From NCBI RefSeq assembly GCF_020733705.1, contig NZ_JAJFZM010000001.1, positions 1 to 64,000 of the forward strand: a DNA stretch of 64,000 bases. Reading direction: 5' to 3'. This stretch comes from Nocardia australiensis (lineage in GTDB: Bacteria > Actinomycetota > Actinomycetes > Mycobacteriales > Mycobacteriaceae). Below, piece after piece: positions 56,937-64,000 of this stretch. How positions within the stretch are numbered: position 1 is the first letter of the stretch; every line of letters begins with the position of its first letter. The position numbers and the translations under genes were made by a program. The notes beneath the pieces were generated by a model, which saw nothing but the letters and a program-made list of their open reading frames with translations, was not told the DNA's origin and ran no database searches.

Positions 56937-57862
56937 GAGTGAGACTGTTTTCCGCGCTAGCAGCACTCGCGCTCTCCATTACGTGCCTCAGCGGCTGCAG
57001 TCGCCTGGCGACCGACGCCTCCTCCCACATCGTGGTGACCACAAACATCCTCGGTGACATCGTCGGCGAGATCGTCGGAGCAGAAGCAGACGTCACCGTC
57101 TTGATGAAGCCGAACGCGGACCCTCACTCGTTCGCGATCTCAGCACAGGAAGCGCACGCACTACAGACCTCGGATCTTGTCGTGTTCAACGGTCTGGGCC
57201 TCGAAGAGGGCGCGCTGCACCATGTCGAGGCAGCATCTCGTGACGGGATTCCCACGCTCGAAGTGGGCGCCGCGGTCGACCCGATCGAGTACAACTCCGG
57301 AAACACTGCCGGACAAATGGACCCACACTTCTGGACCGACCCCACCCGGGTTGCTCGCGTAGTCGAACTCATCGCCGATCAGGTCATCGAGCATCTGCCG
57401 CGTGTCGATGCCGAAGCGATCCGGAAACAGGCCGCGTCCTACACGGACGAACTCACCGCCTTGGATGCGCGGATGGAGCAACAGTTTCGCGCCATCCCGG
57501 AGACCGATCGGAAGCTGATCACGAACCACCACGTCTTCGCCTACCTCGCGCAGCGTTACGGGTTCACTGTGATCGGCGCCATCATGCCCAGCGGAACCAC
57601 ACTCGCCTCTCCCAGCGCCTCCGACCTTGCATCACTGGTCGGCGCGCTCAACGACAACGGAATCGACACCATCTTCGTCGATTCCTCTCAGCCCGACCGG
57701 CTTGCGCGAGTACTCGCCGACGCCGTCGGCATCGACGTGGAGATCCGCAGCCTGTTCAGTGAATCACTCGGCGGACCGGGATCCGATGCGGACTCCTACC
57801 TGAACATGATGCGGTTCAACGCATCCCAGATCAGCGACGGCTTAGGAGGAACCCCTCGTTGA
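56933..57862 (+). CDS. aztC: Zinc ABC transporter substrate-binding lipoprotein (AztC type)
   Basis: A 309-residue protein from TTG 56933, preceded by GGAGG. The signal ends in lipobox LSGC (Cys22). Metal ligands of the cluster A-I family: His65 (NADPHSF), His132 (MDPHFW), His199 or His200 (TNHHVF) and an acidic residue near 250. The His-rich flexible loop of ZnuA, which would lie between the first two ligands, is absent: AztC-type binders receive zinc from AztD instead. It overlaps both flanking aztD genes by four bases. Confidence 0.93.
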   Translation: MRVRLFSALAALALSITCLSGCSRLATDASSHIVVTTNILGDIVGEIVGAEADVTVLMKPNADPHSFAISAQEAHALQTSDLVVFNGLGLEEGALHHVEAASRDGIPTLEVGAAVDPIEYNSGNTAGQMDPHFWTDPTRVARVVELIADQVIEHLPRVDAEAIRKQAASYTDELTALDARMEQQFRAIPETDRKLITNHHVFAYLAQRYGFTVIGAIMPSGTTLASPSASDLASLVGALNDNGIDTIFVDSSQPDRLARVLADAVGIDVEIRSLFSESLGGPGSDADSYLNMMRFNASQISDGLGGTPR

Positions 57863-59088
57863 TCACCGTCGATTCCGACGGATCACCCATCACCCACCTG
57901 CGGAAACGGAGTTACTTTCCAGTGCGCACAAAACAACTGCTCACGGCCTCGTCAGCCCTACTCGTAGGGGCGTTGGCATTGAGTTCATGCTCCGCTGAAT
58001 CAGAGCCACGTGCCGACGGTGCCGCGGTGAACAATCCCATCGCGATCACGCACGACGGGGGCATCTATGTGCTCGACGGTGACACTCTGGAAGTTCGCCA
58101 CGACGTCGCGCTCGACGGATTCAACCGAGTGAACCCGGCAGGAGACAGTAGGCATATCGCCGTATCCACCCAGGAAGGGTTCGAGTTCCTCGACGCTGTC
58201 TCGGGAACGATGACCGACATCACCTTCCCTGGTGAAGCTCCCGGACACGTCCTGGTCCACGGCGGTAAGACAGTGCTCTACACCGACGGCAGCGGAACGA
58301 CGAACATCTTCGATTCCAGCGATCTCGAGAACGGCCGGCCGGACCCCGAGGTCTACACCGCCGCCGCTCCCCACCACGGTGTCTCCGTCGTGCTCGAAAA
58401 TGACACTCTGGTAACCACCCTCGGTACCAAGGAAGGGCGTCCCGGCGCTATCGCCCTCGACGCACAACGAAACGAGATCGCCCGGAGCGAAAACTGCGAA
58501 GGCGTGCACGGCGAAGCCGTCGCCAAGGGCGAAGTCCTGGCACTCGGCTGCCGCGATGGTGCGCTGTTGTTCAAGGACAACAAGTGGGTCAAGGTGCCCG
58601 GCGGCGCCGCGTACGCCGCACTTGCCACCCAAGCCGGAAGCAACGAATCCAGCATCATTCTCAGCGACTACAAAATCGACCCTGATGCAGAACGCGAGTT
58701 CCCCCAACAGTTCGCGCTCATCGACACAGTCGCCGAGAAGATCACCGTCGTCCCGATGCCGAACGGCGCCAGCTACAGCTCCCGCTCCCTCGGCCGAGGA
58801 GCGCACGGCGAAGGACTGCTCCTCGGCACCGACGGCAAACTCCACGTAGTCGACCCCGACACTGCGCAGATCACGCAGTCGTGGCCGGTCGGCGGCGCCT
58901 GGAAAGAACCGATGAAGTGGCAGGACCCCCGCCCCGCGCTGTTCGCGCGCGGACACGACGCCTACATCACAGACCCCGCCACACGAACCGTGTACCGCAT
59001 GAACAGCGAAACAGGCCAAATCCTGGCCCAAGTCCCCCTCGGTGACACGCCCAACGAAATCAGCGGCACATCCCCCTCCGGCCACTAG
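57859..59088 (+). CDS. aztD: AztD-type zinc metallochaperone, second copy (lipoprotein)
   Basis: A 409-residue protein from TTG 57859, four bases overlapping aztC; GTG 57922 is a second possible start, directly before the signal (VRTKQLLTASSALLVGALALSSC). The lipobox is LSSC. The mature part is a propeller like the first copy, with motifs such as NPIAITHDGGIYVLDGDTLEVRHDVAL and a HHG pair near residue 175, but the sequences differ widely. Two AztD copies flanking AztC is unusual. It may be a second donor with different zinc affinity or location. Confidence 0.83.
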   Translation: MITVDSDGSPITHLRKRSYFPVRTKQLLTASSALLVGALALSSCSAESEPRADGAAVNNPIAITHDGGIYVLDGDTLEVRHDVALDGFNRVNPAGDSRHIAVSTQEGFEFLDAVSGTMTDITFPGEAPGHVLVHGGKTVLYTDGSGTTNIFDSSDLENGRPDPEVYTAAAPHHGVSVVLENDTLVTTLGTKEGRPGAIALDAQRNEIARSENCEGVHGEAVAKGEVLALGCRDGALLFKDNKWVKVPGGAAYAALATQAGSNESSIILSDYKIDPDAEREFPQQFALIDTVAEKITVVPMPNGASYSSRSLGRGAHGEGLLLGTDGKLHVVDPDTAQITQSWPVGGAWKEPMKWQDPRPALFARGHDAYITDPATRTVYRMNSETGQILAQVPLGDTPNEISGTSPSGH

Positions 59089-59202
59089 CCATACGTAGCT
59101 GATCTGTGAAGTGCTCGGCTCCGTCGCCGACCAGCCGCACCCGATCAGCGACGGGAGACTCTCGACCTGCCGACTCACGGCCGCATCGTGGGTGTGTGCC
59201 GG

Positions 59203-59223
59203 TCCGGTGGCGTGGCCACCGGA
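59203..59223. promoter_or_regulatory. Hairpin 16 bases before hisN
   Basis: A perfect 9-bp inverted repeat (TCCGGTGGC, complement at 59215-59223) with a 3-nt loop. It is 114 bases beyond the aztD2 stop and ends 16 bases before the hisN start. It may end the azt transcript or act on hisN; without a T tract neither can be decided. Confidence 0.5.
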
Positions 59224-59239
59224 TGGATAGGGTTGGGGT

Positions 59240-60025
59240 GTGGCTGCACATTCTTCCGATCTCGAACTCGCCCTGCGGCTGGCCGATGCGGCCGATGCGA
59301 TCACGCGGGCACGCTTCGGCGCGCTGGATCTGAAGGTCGATTCGAAACCGGACTTGACACCGGTCTCCGACGCCGATTTGGCGGTGGAGAAGGCGATCAG
59401 GCAGACGCTCTCGCATGAGCGGCCCGGTGATTCGGTCCTCGGTGAGGAATTCGGCGGCGATGTGGAGCTCGCCGGGCGGCAGTGGGTGATCGACCCCATC
59501 GACGGCACCAAGAACTTCGTGCGCCGGGTGCCGATCTGGGCGACATTGATCTCGCTCTTGGAAGACGGCGTGCCGGTGGTCGGCGTGGTGAGCGCGCCCG
59601 CGCTGGCGCGACGCTGGTGGGCGGCGGCCGGTTCCGGCGCCTGGTCCACCTTCCACCCCGGTGCGCCGCAACCGCTTTCGGTATCAGCGGTCGCCGAGCT
59701 CGGTTCGGCGAGCCTGGCATTCTCCAGCCTGTCCGGCTGGCGCGAACGTGGCCTGCGCGAGAACTTTCTCGACCTCACCGACCAGGTGTGGCGCGTGCGC
59801 GGCTATGGCGACTTCCTCACCTACTGCCTGCTGGCCGAGGGCGCCGTCGATATCGCCACCGAACCCGAGGTCTCACTGTGGGACCTGGCCGCCCTTGACA
59901 TCCTGGTCCGCGAGGCGGGGGGCCGCTTCACCTCGATATCCGGCCGCCCGGGCCCGCACGGCGGCGACGCCATCGCCACCAACGGCCTGCTCCACGACGA
60001 AGTTCGCACCCGTCTCACCAGGTGA
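59240..60025 (+). CDS. hisN: Histidinol-phosphatase (inositol monophosphatase family)
   Basis: A 261-residue enzyme from GTG 59240. Mg-binding motifs are VLGEEFG (E), DPIDGTKNF (D, D) and [15 protein letters not shown]. Actinobacterial members of this family next to fadE24 (Rv3137 in M. tuberculosis) are histidinol-phosphatases, catalysing the step before histidinol in histidine synthesis. Conserved gene order with fadE24-fadE23 supports hisN over a general inositol phosphatase. Confidence 0.92.
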   Translation: MAAHSSDLELALRLADAADAITRARFGALDLKVDSKPDLTPVSDADLAVEKAIRQTLSHERPGDSVLGEEFGGDVELAGRQWVIDPIDGTKNFVRRVPIWATLISLLEDGVPVVGVVSAPALARRWWAAAGSGAWSTFHPGAPQPLSVSAVAELGSASLAFSSLSGWRERGLRENFLDLTDQVWRVRGYGDFLTYCLLAEGAVDIATEPEVSLWDLAALDILVREAGGRFTSISGRPGPHGGDAIATNGLLHDEVRTRLTR

Positions 60026-60056
60026 CTCTCGCCCTCTCCGTCGACCTGACCGGAGG

Positions 60057-60578
60057 TCACCGCCCCGACAGCAGCCGCTTCTCCATGAGGACCACGTGAC
60101 TGGTGCCGTGGAATTGCGGGGGCAACTCGGTCTCGCGGACCTCGACGAAACCCCGTGCCCCGTAATACTTTCGGAGCACCGGGTTATCGGCGACGGCATC
60201 CAGGCGTTGCCGTGTGACGCCGTTTGCACGGGTGCGATCCGCACAGAATTGGAGAATTCGCGAGCCGAGGTCGCGGCCACGGAATTCCGGGGCGACCATG
60301 AGTCCGTGGATGTATCCCGCCCCGGTATCGTCCGCACCCCAGAATTCCGGGTCCCGCCAGACGAGACGCACTGCGGCGGTGAGGATCTCGGGACTATCTC
60401 GCCACACGAACCATTCACGGCGGACTATCTCCTCCGCCACGGTCGCCGCCGGGTATTCGCCGGGTAGCCACTGGCCGATGCCGTTGTCGACCATCCACTG
60501 GGCAAGTCGATCGCGTAGCCGGGCGATATCTACGGCGTCCGCGATGGCGGCCGCGATCATAGGCGCTGCTTCGGGCAC
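60057..60578 (-). CDS. GNAT family N-acetyltransferase
   Basis: A 173-residue protein. Motif A for acetyl-CoA binding is VAPEFRGRDLGSRILQFC, with R-G-x-x-L-G. The N-terminus has MIAAAIADAVDIARLRDRLAQWM; the C-terminal NPVLRKYYGARGFVEVRE is the usual GNAT end. Substrate unknown. It is a single gene convergent with hisN, with 32 bases between stops. The first ATG may be a few codons later than 60578 (GTG). Confidence 0.88.
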   Translation of the reverse strand: MPEAAPMIAAAIADAVDIARLRDRLAQWMVDNGIGQWLPGEYPAATVAEEIVRREWFVWRDSPEILTAAVRLVWRDPEFWGADDTGAGYIHGLMVAPEFRGRDLGSRILQFCADRTRANGVTRQRLDAVADNPVLRKYYGARGFVEVRETELPPQFHGTSHVVLMEKRLLSGR

Positions 60579-60674
60579 TCGATCTACACTACCGACCGAT
60601 TCGGCTGCTCATCTCGGTCATGACTTGTCCAGCCCGAGACCGATAGGCGGCGTAAGCTGCATCTCGACGCAGTT

Positions 60675-60711
60675 CTTACTCTAAAGTAAGATAGCCTTAC
60701 TCAGGAGTAAG
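60675..60711. promoter_or_regulatory. Double palindrome upstream of fadE24
   Basis: Two inverted repeats: CTTACTCTAAAGTAAG at 60675-60690 (6-bp arms) and CTTACTCAGGAGTAAG at 60696-60711 (7-bp arms). They are repeated with a period of 21 bp, two helical turns, and each is followed by ATAG. They lie about 46 bases before the fadE24 start. The form fits cooperative binding of a TetR-type regulator (e.g. fatty-acid or drug-responsive repressor). The regulator gene is not in the window. Confidence 0.75.
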
Positions 60712-60756
60712 ATAGTCGGGGCATTACCTCACCCCGCCCACCCGAGAAAACAGGTG

Positions 60757-62148
60757 ATGATGAGCACTCGAGACAGCGCAACGACGCGGCGTCCAGACAC
60801 ATCCGCAGTCGGCCTGAACCACCCCAAACGGGACTGGATGGGCGCGGCCATGCGGGTAATGACGACCATTACCGGGTCGGGAGTCGCCGAGAAGTACAAC
60901 CTGCGCAAGCCGATCGAGCGAGTCACCTACGAGGGCACCAAGACCGGCTTCCGCACGCTGGGCGCCGCCACCCGCGCTTTCGCCAAGGTGGCAGGCAACG
61001 GCGCACCGAAACGGCTGGCCGACAACGAGACGAAGAACAAGGACTACTTCGATCTCACCCCCAGCGACGAGCAGCGGATGATCGTCGAGACAGTGCAGGA
61101 ATTCGCCGCCGAGATCCTGCGTCCCGCCGCGTATGACGCCGATGCCGCCGCGAAGGCGCCGCGCGACCTGCTGGAGCGTGCCGCCGAACTCGGCATCACC
61201 CTGATCAACGTGCCAGAGGAGCTCGAGGGCGCGGCGTCCGAGCGCGGCGCGGTGACCAACTCACTGGTCGCCGAGGCGCTGGCACACGGCGACATGGGCC
61301 TGGCCCTGCCGATCCTCGCGCCGAGCGGCGTCGCGGTCGCGCTGTCGCAGTGGGGCACCGACGCACAGCAGAAGACCTACCTGCCGGCTTTCACCGGCGA
61401 GAACGTACCGCAGGCCTCGGTCGTGATCAGTGAGCCGCGCGCCCTGTTCGACCCGTTCGCGTTGCAGACCAAGGCAACTCGCTCGCCGAGTGGCTACCGC
61501 CTCAACGGCGTCAAGAGCCTGGTACCCGCCGCCGCGGACGCCGAGCTGTTCCTGGTTGCCGCCGAACTGGATGGCCGCCCGGCCCTGTTCATCGTGCCGT
61601 CCGACACCAAGGGTTTGGTCGTCGAGGCCGATCCGAGTATGGGTCTGCGCGCCGCGGGCCTCGGCCGCCTGATCCTCGACAATGTCGCGGTCGGCACCGA
61701 CGCCATCCTCGGCGACGGCGACGCCGAGCAGCGCGCCGAGGACTACGCCGACGCGGTGCGTCTCGCACGCCTGGGCTGGGCCTCGCTGGCCATCGGCACC
61801 GGCCAGGCCGTGCTGGACTACGTGATTCCGTATGTGAACGAGCGCGAAGCGTTCGGCGAACCGATCAGCCACCGCCAGGCGGTCGCGTTCATGGTCGCCA
61901 ATATCGCTATTGAACTCGATGGTCTCCGGCTCGTGACCCTGCGGGGTGCGTCACGCGCCGAGCAGGGACTGTCGTTCGCTCGCGAGGCACAGCTGGCACG
62001 GAAGCTGGCCACCGACAAGGGCATGCAGATCGGCCTGGACGGCGTGCAGCTGCTCGGTGGCCACGGCTTCACCAAGGAACACCCGGTCGAGCGCTGGTAC
62101 CGCGACCTGCGGGCCATCGGCATCGCCGAAGGTGTCGTGCTCATCTAA
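60757..62148 (+). CDS. fadE24: Acyl-CoA dehydrogenase FadE24-like
   Basis: A 463-residue flavoprotein. About 100 extra residues precede the catalytic domain, as in mycobacterial FadE24. Domain motifs: LTPSDEQRMIVETVQEFAAEILRPAA, ASVVISEPRALFDPFALQTKA in place of the usual T-E-P/GSD signature, and a C-terminal helix bundle with GDGVQLLGGHGFTKEHPVERWYRDLR (residue after GFTKE replaces the usual base). Long-chain acyl or steroid-like substrates are possible. Start among GTG 60754, ATG 60757, ATG 60760 is uncertain. FadE24-FadE23 of M. tuberculosis is induced by isoniazid. Confidence 0.92.
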   Translation: MMSTRDSATTRRPDTSAVGLNHPKRDWMGAAMRVMTTITGSGVAEKYNLRKPIERVTYEGTKTGFRTLGAATRAFAKVAGNGAPKRLADNETKNKDYFDLTPSDEQRMIVETVQEFAAEILRPAAYDADAAAKAPRDLLERAAELGITLINVPEELEGAASERGAVTNSLVAEALAHGDMGLALPILAPSGVAVALSQWGTDAQQKTYLPAFTGENVPQASVVISEPRALFDPFALQTKATRSPSGYRLNGVKSLVPAAADAELFLVAAELDGRPALFIVPSDTKGLVVEADPSMGLRAAGLGRLILDNVAVGTDAILGDGDAEQRAEDYADAVRLARLGWASLAIGTGQAVLDYVIPYVNEREAFGEPISHRQAVAFMVANIAIELDGLRLVTLRGASRAEQGLSFAREAQLARKLATDKGMQIGLDGVQLLGGHGFTKEHPVERWYRDLRAIGIAEGVVLI

Positions 62149-62253
62149 TCGGCTGGTTCCTCAACTTCCAGGAGGCGGCATGACTCACCATCGCGAGGCG
62201 ATCATGCTGCCGACCGGGTGCGGGTGTCCCGCATAACCACAGGAGACATCAAC

Positions 62254-63474
62254 ATGATCAATCTCGAACTACCCAAGAAGCTGCGGGCCAGCGCAAACCA
62301 GGCCCACCAGGTCGCCAAGGAGATCTTCCGTCCGATCTCGCGCAAGTACGACCTGGCCGAGCACGACTACCCGGTCGAGCTCGACGCCATGGCCGCGATG
62401 GTCGAGGGTCTCGCCGATTCCGGCACCCAGAAGATCGGCGGCGCGGCAGGTGGTCGCTCCGACGACAACGGCCACGCCACCGAGCTGCTCGGTAACAGCA
62501 ACGGCGGCAACATGTCCGCGCTGCTCAACGCCCTGGAGACCTCGTGGGGCGACGTCGGCCTGATGCTCTCGATCCCCTACCAGGGTCTGGGCAATGCGGC
62601 CATCGCGGCGGTCGCCACCGACGAGCAGCTCGAGCGTTTCGGCAAGGTCTGGGCCTCGATGGCCATCACCGAGCCGTCCTTCGGCTCCGACTCCGCCGCC
62701 GTCACCACCACCGCCGTGCTCGATGGCGACGAGTGGGTCCTCAACGGCGAGAAGATCTTCGTGACCGCGGGCCAACGCTCGACACACATCGTGGTGTGGG
62801 CGTCGGTGGACCGCAGCCTCGGTCGCGCAGCGATCAAGTCGTTCGTCGTACCGCGTGAGGCCCCGGGGCTTTCGGTGGCTCGACTCGAGCACAAGCTCGG
62901 CATCAAGGCGTCCGATACCGCCGTGCTGCTGTTGCAGGACTGCCGAATTCCCGAGGACAACATCCTCGGCAGCCCGGAAGTCAACGTGGAGAAGGGCTTT
63001 GCCGGGGTCATGCAGACCTTCGACAACACCCGCCCAATGGTCGCGGCGATGGCCGTCGGCGTCGCCCGCGCGGCCCTCGAGGAGCTGCGCACCATCCTGA
63101 CCGACGCGGGTGTCGAGATCTCCTACGACACCCCGGCCAACAATCAACACGCCGCCGCGGCCGAATTCCTGCGCATGGAAGCCGACTACGAGTCCGCCTA
63201 CCTGCTGTCGCTGCGCGCCGCGTGGATGGCCGACAACAAGAAGCCGAACTCCGTGGAAGCCTCGATGTCCAAGGCCAAGGCGGGCCGCACCGGCACCGAC
63301 GTGTCCCTCAAGGCGGTCGAGCTGGCCGGCGCCATCGGCTACTCGCAGCGCACCCTGCTCGAAAAGTGGGGCCGTGACTCGAAGATCCTGGATATCTTCG
63401 AGGGCACCCAGCAGATCCAGCAGCTCATCGTGGCGCGGCGGGTCCTCGGCAAGACCAGCGCCGAGCTGAAATAG
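62254..63474 (+). CDS. fadE23: Acyl-CoA dehydrogenase FadE23-like
   Basis: A 406-residue enzyme. Motifs: AITEPSFGSDSAAVTTTAVLDGDEWVLNGEKIFVTAG (the complete ACAD signature), SYDTPANNQHAAAAEFLRMEADYESAYLL, and the end IGYSQRTLLEKWGRDSKILDIFEGTQQIQQLIVARRVLG, with the catalytic Glu in FEGTQQ. ATG 62254 follows AGGAGA. Likely forms a heteromeric enzyme with FadE24, as many actinobacterial paired FadE proteins do. The gap to fadE24 is 105 bases with no promoter visible. Confidence 0.94.
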   Translation: MINLELPKKLRASANQAHQVAKEIFRPISRKYDLAEHDYPVELDAMAAMVEGLADSGTQKIGGAAGGRSDDNGHATELLGNSNGGNMSALLNALETSWGDVGLMLSIPYQGLGNAAIAAVATDEQLERFGKVWASMAITEPSFGSDSAAVTTTAVLDGDEWVLNGEKIFVTAGQRSTHIVVWASVDRSLGRAAIKSFVVPREAPGLSVARLEHKLGIKASDTAVLLLQDCRIPEDNILGSPEVNVEKGFAGVMQTFDNTRPMVAAMAVGVARAALEELRTILTDAGVEISYDTPANNQHAAAAEFLRMEADYESAYLLSLRAAWMADNKKPNSVEASMSKAKAGRTGTDVSLKAVELAGAIGYSQRTLLEKWGRDSKILDIFEGTQQIQQLIVARRVLGKTSAELK

Positions 63475-63490
63475 CAAGTCGGACAACGCG

Positions 63491-63528
63491 GAACCGGTGC
63501 GGGTCGAGTCTTCGACTCGCAGCGGTTC
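63491..63528 (+). terminator. Hairpin terminator after fadE23
   Basis: An interrupted stem: GAACCG pairs with CGGTTC (63491-63496, 63523-63528) and CGAGTC with GACTCG (63505-63510, 63514-63519) around a TTC loop, 17 bases past the fadE23 stop. Confidence 0.5.
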
Positions 63529-63651
63529 GCGTTCACCCAGGCCCCGATGGTGGCCAGCATGGGTAGCGAAGGGACCGTCCGACTGCGCCGGCCCCGACCC
63601 GCGCCGAGGCCAGTTGCGCCGGGTGCGGTGCGGGTCCGTAGATTTGCGGGG

Positions 63652-64000
63652 GTGAGTCTGGAAGAACGACTGGCGGAGCTGGAACGGCGACTCGCGGCCG
63701 TAGAGATCGCCCAGAGCGGCGGCCATGGGCGGGCAAGCGAGTCGGCGTCGCCGGAACAATGGGCGCTGACGCGACTACACGAGGAATTCGCGGCCGCCGA
63801 CGAACGCACGGGCGGGGTGATGTTCGTCGGGTCGGGCCGACTGCCGAGCGATGAGCAATTCGGATGGCAGGTGCAGTTCACCACCGACGACATCGTCGCC
63901 TACGACTGGGACGAGGCGGCCGATTGTCTTGCCGCCCTTGGCAGCCCGATTCGACTGCGGCTGCTGCGCGAAATCATCCGTGGTAGCCGGACCGCGGCGC
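63652..64000 (+). CDS. ArsR-like helix-turn-helix protein, cut by the end of the window
   Basis: GTG 63652 starts a frame that stays open to the last base. It codes 116 residues: a heptad-rich N-terminal helix (LEERLAELERRLAAVEIAQ), a middle part with GSGRLPSDEQFGWQVQFTTDDIVAYDWDEAADCLAALG, and the beginning of a winged helix SPIRLRLLREIIRGSR. This last segment is typical of ArsR-type repressors. The C-terminal end is beyond the window. A coiled-coil N-terminus before an ArsR domain is uncommon. Confidence 0.7.
   Translation, partial: MSLEERLAELERRLAAVEIAQSGGHGRASESASPEQWALTRLHEEFAAADERTGGVMFVGSGRLPSDEQFGWQVQFTTDDIVAYDWDEAADCLAALGSPIRLRLLREIIRGSRTAA

Noticed and set aside
62269..63759. Long minus-strand frame opposite fadE23
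   Set aside because: It is entirely antisense to a clear acyl-CoA dehydrogenase and has the skewed composition typical of shadow frames in high-GC DNA.

Overview
The window is a 64 kb piece of a high-GC actinobacterial chromosome, most likely Nocardia or a close relative. The evidence is the gene content and order. smpB, ftsX, ftsE, a short membrane protein, an MscS channel and prfB lie in one minus-strand block (46.1-54.1 kb). hisN followed by two acyl-CoA dehydrogenases (59.2-63.5 kb) matches the hisN-fadE24-fadE23 order of Mycobacterium tuberculosis. The tmRNA tag ADSNQREYALAA is of mycobacterial type. Assignments rest on reading the sequence and on recalled families; no database search was possible.

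0-14.3 kb: the end of a membrane transporter, a YjbR protein, a membrane-anchored DsbA-like protein, an MFS exporter overlapping pgm, and a fluoride-export cluster (crcB, DUF190, crcB). A DHA2-type exporter is divergent from its TetR regulator across two matching palindromes. A sugar-lactone oxidase follows. Then comes a tightly overlapping operon with a sigma factor, four Asp23/Gls24-like proteins, one unknown protein and three membrane proteins; it looks like an envelope-stress module.

14.3-29.5 kb: scattered metabolic and regulatory genes: an ArsC-like protein, a VOC protein, an AraC regulator, a lipoprotein, a dienelactone hydrolase overlapping a threonine dehydratase-like enzyme, an oxidoreductase, a RibD-like reductase, a COG4705 membrane protein with a two-component pair, a PAP2 phosphatase, an EamA transporter, a GT87 mannosyltransferase-like protein and an AI-2E family exporter. 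Two nearly identical small membrane proteins lie in opposite orientation about 10 kb apart.

29.6-39.7 kb: a Tat-type PIG-L deacetylase with a CBM9-like tail; a molybdenum hydroxylase operon (cupin, FAD subunit, fused [2Fe-2S]/molybdenum subunit, membrane protein with two ABM domains); a repeat-rich secreted protein; NADP-type glutamate dehydrogenase.

40.2-44.8 kb: an accessory region ending at the 3' end of ssrA. It has two WXG100-like proteins, a long WXG-type protein with an AT-richer C-terminal tip and a likely immunity gene, integrase and helix-turn-helix remnants, an SDR enzyme, and truncated XRE and DUF6879 genes. It reads as a partly decayed genomic island at the tmRNA locus.

44.8-64 kb: ssrA and smpB with housekeeping genes, interrupted between prfB and hisN by a zinc-uptake locus of the Azt type (aztA divergent from aztB-aztD-aztC-aztD2 across a Fur/Zur-like box). 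After hisN, a double palindrome precedes the fadE24-fadE23 pair, and a truncated ArsR-like gene ends the window.
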